From Pomphorhynchus laevis (lineage: Eukaryota; Acanthocephala; Palaeacanthocephala; Echinorhynchida; Pomphorhynchidae): DNA of 64,000 nucleotides. A program made the position numbers and the translations under genes. Shown piece after piece: positions 56,494 through 64,000 of this stretch. Positions within the stretch are counted from its first letter, which is position 1. The number at the start of each line of letters is the position of its first letter. The stretch is from positions 62,001 to 126,000 of the forward strand of contig WNNJ02001257.1 of the NCBI GenBank assembly GCA_012934845.2, given 5' to 3'. The notes beneath the pieces are model-generated. The model was not told the DNA's origin. It saw only the letters and a program-made list of their open reading frames with translations, and made no database searches.

Positions 56494-56771
56494 AATATCG
56501 CTCCATCACCATCAACACAGTAAACAACCTAAATTTAATATTTATAACCAACAGATTTGAAATATTTTGGTAATTGCTATATTTATCGCATTTCTATTAT
56601 TTACAAGTGAAATATTTTTGATTATAATGTAGAATATATGTGATATTAATTGATAGTGGATATGTAAAATAACCACATTACAATCAAGAGTATTAAAAAT
56701 TATAGATGTGATGGTACAATCAGTAAATCTACTCTGAAATTCTTCCGTGTCACAATTAAATGTTATTCGGT
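56494..56771 (-). pseudogene. Duplicated scrap of phosphonopyruvate decarboxylase exon 3 and intron
   Basis: Nearly collinear with 59600-59883: it contains the first ~10 codons of the exon (VYCVDGDGAI) plus ~250 bp of the preceding intron. The position of the splice acceptor reads TTG instead of TAG here, so it is not used. It lies downstream of the gene's last exon. Confidence 0.8.
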
Positions 56772-56903
56772 CAAGTTGACTAATTCATAAGATATAAGTA
56801 ATTGATAGAAGTAATTGAAACAGAAAATACAGCAAGCTAAATCCTTATTGCTTAAAAAGTAATCTACTAGGTTTTGCAAATAAAGTAACTAGGCTTTTGC
56901 CTG

Positions 56904-57095
56904 TTATGTATTTATAAAGTAATTCACCACTTCGTCGATATTCGATTTCGGAGTCTTCGAAGGTCGATCTGGCAGTGGATCATTACTCTTTGAAACATTT
57001 ACTTCTAACATTATCGGAGATTCTTCACAATTTAAGAATTCGTTGATAATTCGGTTAAACTGTTCATCGTCACATTGCCCATCGATAACCCAGCT
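56904..57095 (-). CDS. Phosphonopyruvate decarboxylase, last exon
   Basis: 63 codons plus stop, entered at ATGAAG|AGC in phase 0. SWVIDGQCDDEQFNRIINEF is followed by PIMLEVNVSKSND and LPDRPSKTPKSNIDE. This corresponds to the family C-terminus: a helix, then 'P-hhhEVxVxKGxxxxLxRPxxTPxE'. The Lys-Gly of the consensus reads Lys-Ser here. It follows exon 3 across a 2.3-kb intron that houses a Merlin transposon and a 200-bp tandem duplication. Confidence 0.85.
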   Translation of the reverse strand, partial: SWVIDGQCDDEQFNRIINEFLNCEESPIMLEVNVSKSNDPLPDRPSKTPKSNIDEVVNYFINT

Positions 57096-57700
57096 CTTCA
57101 TAAAGAGTTCACAAATTTACATTAAATGCAATAAAATAAATTACACGAAATATGCTTTAAAAAATTATAAAAAAAATTCTTTTTTAATAAATCATTATTT
57201 AAATGATGCATGTAGTTTAAAACAAGTATCTTTAATAGTTAAACATCACTTTTATTCTCGGTTTATAATACTTACATTGCCTTGCTTCATTATATATTTA
57301 CATTTATATAATTATAAATGCATTAATTAATAATACGTCATTTGATTGGGCTAGTGGATGTACATTTCATAATATTAAATACGGGTGAATTCATGATCTT
57401 AAAATCGGATTATTCGACCTAGCCTCAAACAATGGGTACAACTTGGCATATATTACAACATTTCCTTGAAAATTAGTAAAATTCATTGAACATTAAAATA
57501 AAAATACATTTAAATTAATGTCTAATACTACCACATTTCAATGAAAGTTTATTAAAATGTTTTTAGTGAATAAAATGTTTAATTCATAACGACAATTACC
57601 TCAAACTTATTATAAAAAGCAAAGAAACACTTATTTTATTGTTAGCAAACAACTGAAAGCTTTTATTGCTGGAGCAATAAAAGCTCCAGCGATAAAAGCT

Positions 57701-58120
57701 TTTTGATCCAATATTCATCGTCTTGAGTTTTTGAAACAAAAACTCATGTTTGAAAAAAATCTTAATGCATTTAAAAAACTTGAGTTTTGTATTAAATGCA
57801 TTTAGATTCATGGTCATATTTAATTATCGCTTTAAGTTGGAAAGTTAAGATATAACTTGCCGTTTTGACATGAATAACTAATTATAATCTGACGATAAAG
57901 TTTTTGATCTTTACTTGAGTTTTTGATCCAATATTCATCGTCTTGAGTTTTTGAAACAAAAACTCATGTTTGAAAAAAATCTTAATGCATTTAAAAAACT
58001 TGAGTTTTGTATTAAATGCATTTAGATTCATGGTCATATTTAATTATCGCTTTAAGTTGGAAAGTTAAGATATAACTTGACGTTTTGACATGAATAACTA
58101 ATTATAATCTGACGATAAAG
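57701..58120. repeat. 200-bp direct duplication (one difference)
   Basis: 57701-57900 and 57921-58120 match over 200 bp with a single visible difference (AACTTGC versus AACTTGA). It is intronic. Preceded by a hairpin (GCTTTTATTGCTGGAGC / GCTCCAGCGATAAAAGC, about 57656-57702). Confidence 0.9.
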
Positions 58121-58342
58121 GCATAAGCGTTTGAAAATTTATTAAATAAATGATTTTGTGAACTTTAATGTGAACTAATAAATATTGATCAACATTTCGG
58201 ATCAGTGGGAAAAGTTCCCTCATTGAGGGAACTTTTCCCACTGATATCAGATTGTGAGAACCTTACCTCTCTCCAAAAATTATAAAAGTTTTTTTTGCAA
58301 CCCCTCATGAGTATGAATTTATTTGAACGTGAATTGATATGA

Positions 58343-58492
58343 ATGAACGATGATACAATAATAAAGTTCTTGTCTTATAACAATCTTCTTTTAAGTTGTA
58401 GAATATGTGAAAAGTGTAGCCGTGGTCTGGTAAAGAAGAAATATAAGAAAGTTAAAGAAAAGTCTGCATGGCAGTGTATCAATACAGATTGA
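58343..58492 (+). pseudogene. Merlin transposase, N-terminal zinc-ribbon part
   Basis: ATG at 58343, then SCRICEKCSRGLVKKKYKK and KSAWQCINTD, a zinc ribbon (C-x2-C-x2-C ... C), as in IS1595-family transposases. It stops at TGA (58490) where the last ribbon Cys is expected. The following helical part (IRKDSFFENLYLPFLDLLKL) is in another frame. Confidence 0.75.
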
Positions 58493-58694
58493 TTAAGATG
58501 ATTTCTATACGAAAAGATAGCTTTTTCGAAAACTTATATTTGCCTTTTCTTGATTTGCTTAAGTTATTATAAAATGGTCAAGTAATATCCCACAATCTGT
58601 TATAATTAAAGAAATGGAAATAGACCATAAAACTTATAAAAAATATATAATACAAAAGCTACTACTTCTAATTAAAAAATATGACAAGGATTAA

Positions 58695-59192
58695 ATAAAA
58701 TTCGGTGGGCCTGGTAAAATAGTACAAGTAGACGAAACCGAGTTAAATCACAAGATTAAGGGCCATCGAGCTCGAGCTCCTAGAAATAAGACCGATGCAT
58801 TATGCATTGTTGAATATGACACATGTATCACAAGAGCATTTGCGTGTGTAATTGAAAATAAATCCGCAAATACAATAATACCAATCATTTGTCAACATGT
58901 TGAAAAGGGAAGTATCATTTGGACCGACGAACATAAATCGTACGGAAGATTAAATAGTATTGGATATGTTCACGGCATAGTATGTCATAAATATGAATTT
59001 ATCAATCAAGAAACTGGCGTAAATACACAGGCAGTAGAATCTTTTAATAATGAACTTAATTTAGAGATAAAAAGACGAAAAGGTGTTGCTACTCATAAAA
59101 GACCGGAGTTTTTAGAAGAATTTGTATGGAAATTTAATAATAACGAGCAAAGGTTTTTAAAAATTTGGGAGCTAATGAAGATACGAAATTAA
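58695..59192 (+). CDS. Merlin transposase, catalytic domain (IS1595/ISXO2 type)
   Basis: 165 codons open to TAA at 59190. Entry is KFGGPGKIVQVDETELNHK with the first catalytic Asp, then ALCIVEYDTCITRAFACVIE, IIWTDEHKSYGRLN with the second Asp, VNTQAVESFNNEL with the catalytic Glu region, and a C-terminal FLEEFVWKFNNNEQRF. The order and spacing match the DDE domain of IS1595-family enzymes, which cut and paste the element by binding its terminal repeats. There is no ATG at its start: it is the downstream part of a transposase broken at about 58490-58690 by stops and frame changes, so the copy is not autonomous. Confidence 0.85.
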   Translation: MKFGGPGKIVQVDETELNHKIKGHRARAPRNKTDALCIVEYDTCITRAFACVIENKSANTIIPIICQHVEKGSIIWTDEHKSYGRLNSIGYVHGIVCHKYEFINQETGVNTQAVESFNNELNLEIKRRKGVATHKRPEFLEEFVWKFNNNEQRFLKIWELMKIRN

Positions 59193-59423
59193 TACATTTA
59201 TTTTATCATGTATTATTTAATGATTTTATTAAGAAACGGAAAAAGTTCCCTCAACGAGGGAACTTTTCCTACTGATATCATTTTGTAGAAACTTTTCCCA
59301 CAGATCCAACATTTTTAAACTTAAATCCTTATAATCAACATAATCCGTGGAAATTTATGCCATTTTTATGTTTTTTTTTGTATCGCTCTGCTTGAAGATT
59401 ATTAAAAATGTTACTTAGCTTAC

Positions 59424-59629
59424 TTTAACGTAACCGCACGCATTTGCAATATTTGCGATTTTAACATTTTTATTGCTCGCAAACGCTGTTGCTTGGCCAC
59501 CAACACTTTCATGGCATTGATTATTAATGACGATATGTCGGAACTTTGTTGTTCGTTTTGGCGAGCAGGCAATAACAGCAAAAGCACCCATATGCATCAA
59601 TATCGCTCCATCACCATCAACACAGTAAA
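59424..59629 (-). CDS. Phosphonopyruvate decarboxylase, exon 3 (thiamine diphosphate site)
   Basis: 206 nt. The acceptor (GGTAG|TT) and donor (AAA|GTAAGC) fit the phases of its neighbours. Translation: IYCVDGDGAILMHMGAFAVI, then FRHIVINNQCHESVGGQATA and KIANIANACGYVK. GDG with NN about 27 residues later is the thiamine diphosphate/Mg2+ binding motif of the family. HESVGGQ and ANACGY match the equivalents in bacterial phosphonopyruvate decarboxylases. The enzyme converts phosphonopyruvate to phosphonoacetaldehyde and CO2, the step that commits carbon to 2-aminoethylphosphonate. Sulfopyruvate decarboxylase is a related alternative. Confidence 0.85.
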
Positions 59630-59889
59630 CTACCTAAATTTAATATTTATATTAAACAGATTTAAAATATTTTGGTAATTGCTATATCGCATTTTTATTA
59701 TTTACAAGTGAGAACTGTAGAATAATGTAGAATATATGTGATATTAATTGATAATGGATATGTAAAATAACCACACTACAATCAAGAGCATTGAAAATTA
59801 AACATGTGATGGTACACATGTTTCACATGAATCAGTAAATCTACTGTGAAATTCTTCCGTGTCAAAATTAAATGTTATTCGGTGCATTC

Positions 59890-60175
59890 AAAACCTGATA
59901 GCATAGCAGTTTCTCCACATAACTTCTAATCCTTATTCTGATACATCGCCTGTTATTTATTAGTCAATTCATAAAAATTGACTTTTTAAATTTTATTTTT
60001 TATCTTAACTTGATATAAGTTATATAAAATCTTATAGCAATTATTTATAATTATTTATCTAATTATTAAATTTTGATTTATTGATTTAGCATTATTATTT
60101 TTACTTATTTATTTTTATTTATTATTTTATTTATATTTTATAATTATATTAAATATGTAGACTCAGTTAGCTGAT
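59890..60175 (+). repeat. Naiad 3' module, solo copy
   Basis: Begins CCTGATAGCATAGCAG (5'-truncated inside the hairpin) and ends AGACTCAGTTAGCTGATTTG. It lies in the large intron between decarboxylase exons 2 and 3. Confidence 0.75.
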
Positions 60176-60524
60176 TTGATTGCTTAGAAAACACTGTATG
60201 TGAAAGCTTGCAATAATAAAGAAAACTGTTTTCATATCATGTCTATAAAACCATCATTAATTAATATGAAGAAAGACACGAATTAAAGTCTACAATACAA
60301 AAATTATTGCATGATTTAGATATAAGTTATATAAAATCTTATAGCAATTATTTATAATCATTTATCTAATTATTAAATTTTGATTTATTGATTTAGCATT
60401 ATTATTTTTGTTTATTTATTATTTTACTATTATTTATTATTTTATATTATTTACTATATTATAATAATTAATATTAGTGGAGAGTTTTATTGACCCCCTA
60501 AATGCCTTTTATGTTATCTTATCT

Positions 60525-60790
60525 TTATGTTATCTCTTTTCTGATAACATAGCAGTTCCTCCTGACGACTTCTAATCCTTATTCTGATACATCGCCTGTT
60601 ATTTATTAATCAATTCATAAAAATGACGTTTATTTTAAATTTCAATTTTTTAATTTTGACTTGATATAAGTTATATAAAATCTTATGACAATTATTTATT
60701 ATTTATAATTATTTATTATTTAATTATTATATTTTGATTTAGCATTATTATTGATTGTTATTGTTTTTTAAATATTATTTAAATTATTAT
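60525..60790 (+). repeat. Naiad 3' module, solo copy
   Basis: Begins CTGATAACATAGCAGTTCC, with CTGACGACTTCTAATCC in place of GATGACCTCTAATT. It is followed directly by the nuclease-like fragment at 60795. About 150 bp at 60300-60440 repeats the AT-rich part of the preceding copy. Confidence 0.7.
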
Positions 60791-60794
60791 TATT

Positions 60795-61345
60795 TTGACT
60801 ACAATAATTAGGCATGATATCATGAGAAACATATTTACAGCAGAAGTAGCAAAGACATGTAGAGATGTAGTTATTGAACCAAACCTACAGAAAGTTCCTT
60901 CATTGTATGAATTCAAGGTGGTAACGACTTCAAGAGATGAGGAGGCGAGAGCGGATATAAGCTGTAGGCGTCTTATTGGATGAGGTCTTGTGCGATCCTT
61001 TATGGATATTTGTGTCTTTAATCAACTTGCACAGTCTTACCTTCTTAGAGAACCATCTGCGCGAGTCACATGTATCACGAACAAAGAAAAAACGCGAAAT
61101 ATAACCAAAGGATTACTGATATTGAACGAGGAGTATTTTTACCTGTAACGTTCTGGTGCGCAGGAGGTATAAGACCCGAAGCGGACAAAATTTTAAAAAT
61201 TATAGCAAGGAAAACAAATAGGAGAGCTCAGCCAAACGATATGCTCAAATGATGTTGGATTTAGGGCAAATCTCAGTATTGCACTAGCGGTAGCAACCTC
61301 TATGTGTATCCGGACTTCAAGACATAGTCCAACAGGAATAATACC
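60795..61345 (+). mobile_element. Retroelement-associated nuclease-like domain, fragment 2
   Basis: IMRNIFTAEVAKTCRDVVIE, DEEARADI, then (in other frames) MDICVFNQLAQSYLLREPSA, NAKYNQRITDIERGVFLPV and LAVATSMCIRTSRHS. This follows the order of the repeat-encoded domain 'RHNEIRD...EVC.DV..EP...ARLDI...FDVRVFNP...Y..RI.EVEHG.F.PLV...GG'. The preceding Cys/His part is absent. Decayed. Whether the D...ARxDI...VRVF core is a PD-(D/E)XK nuclease is inference. A sibling fragment lies at 41229-41760. Confidence 0.55.
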
Positions 61346-62418
61346 AACGATAGAATGTTACGACAAGTAATTATCGAGGATATCGTTAACTAAACTTTAA
61401 AATTCTGTAAATTTTTTTAATAAAAACTTGTGTATTTTTAAATACGTAGGCTAGCTGATTTGATTATTATTATCAAAGTGTAATACCGAAACTAGTTTAA
61501 CTATTATGCTCAGCATTTTATATTGTACATCCTGTATTGCTATTATATAATTTAAGGAGTGAGACCATTCCGCGTGAATTTCTTGTAAAACATGGAAGCC
61601 AGACGCGAAATATATACTGTTGTAGACAGTATATACAGGTAATATTAAAATAGAGGTAATGCTTAAATTATAATAATACTGTTGTAGAAATTAAATAAAA
61701 ACATTTAATCAAATACTATCTGGATAATTGAATAGTAGATGCAACACGGACAATGCCAGTATTTAAATTGGTTTTATATACAATATCCGGATATTAGAAT
61801 ACTGACAATCTAATGTATTTTACAACTCGATAAATTATGCTTTCATTTTTTTTATTTATTTGAGATTATTCATTTAATAGAATTTAAGATTTCTTGTATT
61901 AAAGTATAAAGTTATCTTCTTTATATTTGTACGAAAGCGCCATCCATAATTATTTAAAATGACTTTTAATGACATAATGAAAATAATTTAACTTCTTTTT
62001 AAATGTATATTAATTTTGTTTTAACATTTAACTTTGTTTTTAAAATTTTAATTATTTTATACAAATATTTGAAATTATTTATGTATTCGTGACGTCTGCA
62101 TATGTGGAAGCGAAACGTTTTATTTTTCGGTAAAAAGCATTTAATCAAATTGGTAATATATTAATGTAGGTGATGATAAATGCAGCAATTTTTGGAAAAT
62201 AGGTAATACATTTATTTTCCACTTTCTCTCTAGCAAATAGTAAAAGCACAAAAGAAATGTTACTTTATCCTAAAAATTTCAAAATTTTCGCAAAGTTATC
62301 TAACACACAAGCAACGAAGTTGGAGAAAGTACGATGCTAGATGTATGCTCAGCTTTAAAAATGTATTCTCATTTATTCTTATTATATAAAATGAAATGCA
62401 TTTTAGTTAAATACAAAC
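61346..62418. other. Remainder of the large decarboxylase intron
   Basis: AT-rich with no further feature seen. The whole intron spans 59630-62418. Confidence 0.5.
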
Positions 62419-62525
62419 TTGCATCAAGTTTTTGAGAAATAGCAATCCCATACGCGACGCTAGATGCATGGCCCATTCCACCTATAACGAGAACGTCTTT
62501 ATCGTGACTTTGACCCAGATCTTTT
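62419..62525 (-). CDS. Phosphonopyruvate decarboxylase, exon 2
   Basis: 107 nt read as DLGQSHDKDVLVIGGMGHAS then SVAYGIAISQKLDA. The 'GxMGHASSxAxGIA' motif is the loop that precedes the thiamine diphosphate motif in this family. It is bounded by ATTTTAG|AAAAG and GCAA|GTTTGT, and the codon phases of exons 1, 2 and 3 join without a gap. Confidence 0.85.
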
Positions 62526-62575
62526 CTAAAATTGCAAATATCTATTTTAAAATAAATGGCAAGAATTTTTGCAAC

Positions 62576-62864
62576 CTGATATTAAATATCTCTCTTGAAA
62601 TAAGCCCAGTCGTAGACACCAGTGCATATTTTGATTTCATTTCATCTATTGATTTCAAAATTCTCTTAATAACCGTGGATCGAGTCATTTGGTTATGTTT
62701 ATTTGCTTTACTGCTATTCGAATCAGATTGAAGAAAAGTTTCTTTTGGCACAACTAATGCGTACGATTGACGTTCATCGTGCAAGCATTTTTTGGCGATT
62801 TGTAAACTCGAAACTAAATCTTTAATATCGGAGGATAAAACACAATGCCGAATTTGCATAGCAT
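62576..62864 (-). CDS. Phosphonopyruvate decarboxylase, first exon in window
   Basis: 289 nt entered after GTTTAG (acceptor) and leaving at ATCAG|GTTGC. It encodes AMQIRHCVLSSDIKDLVSSL, then RQSYALVVPKETFL, and near its end YALVSTTGLISREIF; 'STTGxxSRE' and 'YALVVxKxTF' are family signatures. The intron to exon 2 is only 50 bp (62526-62575). The four exons give about 263 residues; the family is about 370-380, so the N-terminal ~110 residues should be encoded beyond position 64000. A phosphoenolpyruvate mutase partner, expected in phosphonate-making organisms, is not in this window. Confidence 0.85.
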
Positions 62865-63094
62865 CTAAACGGATAGTAAAAATATTTTACCTAAATATTT
62901 TATTAAAGAATTTTTACTAAATTATATATTATAATGTATTACGTTAGAGAATGTGAGAGAATATTAGGGAACGTTATATTATAATATAATATAACGTTAT
63001 ATTATAATATTAGAGAACATAACATTAACTTAAATAAACAAATTAATTTTTTTTATTGTTTCCATTGATCCGGAGGTTGATTATAGAAGCAGTA
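62865..63094. other. AT-rich spacer with palindrome
   Basis: Part of the upstream decarboxylase intron. AACGTTATATTATAA and its mirror (about 62976-63003) form a palindrome; otherwise simple AT. Confidence 0.5.
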
Positions 63095-64000
63095 CACGGA
63101 CTAGACGTTTCCAAGTATCAGGTTCTGAGTGGCTGACCAGACTTCCCTTTCATATAGTCTTAAGCTTTTCTTGGCGAGATGGAGAGTTTGATCTCGCCAT
63201 TTATACCGAGGTCTGCCTCGGAATCTCCTTCCAGAAAGTTTAATCTAGAACACTTCACAACGAAGACACCCCCTAGCCATCGTCAAAACGTGGCCTAGCT
63301 ACCTCAGCTAACTTCCTTCAACGTAGGGGAGCAGCGACTTTACTCCAAGATTCTCACGAATGACTAAGTTTTGAATTTAATCTCTAAGGCTGGAGCTGGC
63401 CACCCCACGAAGGAACCTCATTTTGGTCGCCTGTACTCGAGATTTAGTTCAATCGGTCATGACCCAAAGTTCATCCCCATAAGTAAAGATAACTAAGAAA
63501 ATTGAGTGATAAATTGAAAGCGTCGCCGGTAAAATTTTATCACCAATTCGTATCGACGATGCTACCTTTTTTCAAGCAGATACACCAAGACAGTTTTGAA
63601 TTTACTAACTTCCATACCGGCCACTTGACATTCCGCAGTAAATCGAACCAGCAAGCATTGTAAATCATCAGTATTTGAGGCTAACAAGACAACGTCGTCT
63701 GCGAAGAGTAAAGATGATCTATTGATGAAACTAAATTAAAGATCAAATTCCGACAATACGGCCCGTCTCGAAATTCTATCCATGTAAAGAAAACGACCAA
63801 GACTTCCTGTCTAAAACATGAACACAACTTGTACTTGGTTCGTACAAAGAGGATATAGATAATTGGATGTAGTGTAGAACTTTGTACTCCCTAAGTACCT
63901 GCCACAACATATCTCTTGGTACCCTCGAACGTTTTCTCCAAATCCACAAAGCATGTGAATTGGTTTAGCGTACTCTCCGTTAAGTTCGAGAATAGTTGAA
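63095..64000 (-). mobile_element. RTE/Rex1-like LINE, 3' half, decayed; runs off the window
   Basis: The minus-strand translation in pieces: LFADDVVLLASNTDDLQCLL (motif C FADD) with LVRFTAECQVAGMEVSKFKT, then TYGDELWVMTD, KSRVQATKMRFLRGVASSSL, and the C-terminal GRRFRGRPRYKWRDQTLHLA with YEREVWSA before the stop at about 63095. These are the thumb/C-terminal signatures of RTE/Rex1-type LINEs. Several stops and frame changes make it inactive. Its 3' end lies near 63060. Confidence 0.8.

Larger units (their letters stand above)
58199..59307 (+). mobile_element. Merlin DNA transposon
   Basis: 1109 bp with terminal inverted repeats GGATCAGTGGGAAAAGTT (58199-58216) and, on the other strand, GGATCTGTGGGAAAAGTT (59290-59307). 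The flanks AACATTTC (58191-58198) and AACATTTT (59308-59315) are an 8-bp target-site duplication with one difference, the size Merlin elements make. Each end also carries a subterminal palindrome: 58201-58245 is a 45-bp near-perfect one, 59238-59269 a shorter one. The element carries an IS1595/ISXO2-type transposase, the hallmark of Merlin. It sits in an intron of the phosphonopyruvate decarboxylase gene. Confidence 0.9.

Noticed and set aside
59890-60000. Hammerhead reading of the Naiad 3' hairpin (CTGATGA, GCCGAAAG)
   Set aside because: No acceptable NUH and helix I could be found, and the solo copies truncate through the motif; kept only as a structured repeat.

Overview
This is a 64-kb piece of an AT-rich animal nuclear genome in which mobile-element debris far outweighs host genes. 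Host genes carry introns (one is about 50 bp), nothing is arranged in operons, and the mobile-element set is typical of invertebrates: CR1/L2-like LINEs, an RTE/Rex1-like LINE, two clades of Penelope-like elements (PLEs), a Merlin DNA transposon and hammerhead-ribozyme repeats. That combination would fit a flatworm or another spiralian, but nothing seen here fixes the phylum.

Host genes recognised from the translation: an RBM7-like RNA-binding protein (2031-2570, -), a small FRS2-like PTB adaptor (8521-9063, -), a TGS1-type cap trimethylguanosine synthase (17575-18279, -), an arrestin-domain protein (48542-49558, +), an orphan RS-rich terminal exon (49905-50064, +), and four exons of a phosphonopyruvate decarboxylase (56904-62864, -) whose 5' part lies beyond the right edge. 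An unidentified terminal exon lies at 22998-23520. These genes appear functionally unrelated.

Layout: 0-9 kb holds host genes, a 358-bp tandem repeat array and a decayed LINE piece. 9-21 kb is a pile-up of two LINE families around TGS1. 23-34 kb has Naiad PLE fragments and three CR1-like LINEs. 34-36 kb has two arrays of ribozyme-bearing tandem repeats. 36-38.5 kb is a retroelement fossil. 38.7-40.6 kb is a Penelope-type PLE with a C-terminal GIY-YIG domain. 41-46 kb has tandem Naiad RT copies and more hammerhead repeats. 48-50 kb has host genes. 50.8-53.9 kb is a Naiad PLE with an N-terminal GIY-YIG domain. 56.5-62.9 kb is the phosphonopyruvate decarboxylase gene, with a Merlin transposon in one intron. 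63.1-64 kb is a decayed RTE/Rex1-like LINE.

The most unusual signal is in the 358-bp repeats (4530-6112 and 33962-34875) and a diverged relative at 54388-54478. They carry all three conserved strands of a hammerhead ribozyme in a non-canonical order, with helices supported by compensating changes between copies. A second repeat family carries ordinary hammerheads, two of which look intact (35362-35405 and 46391-46432).
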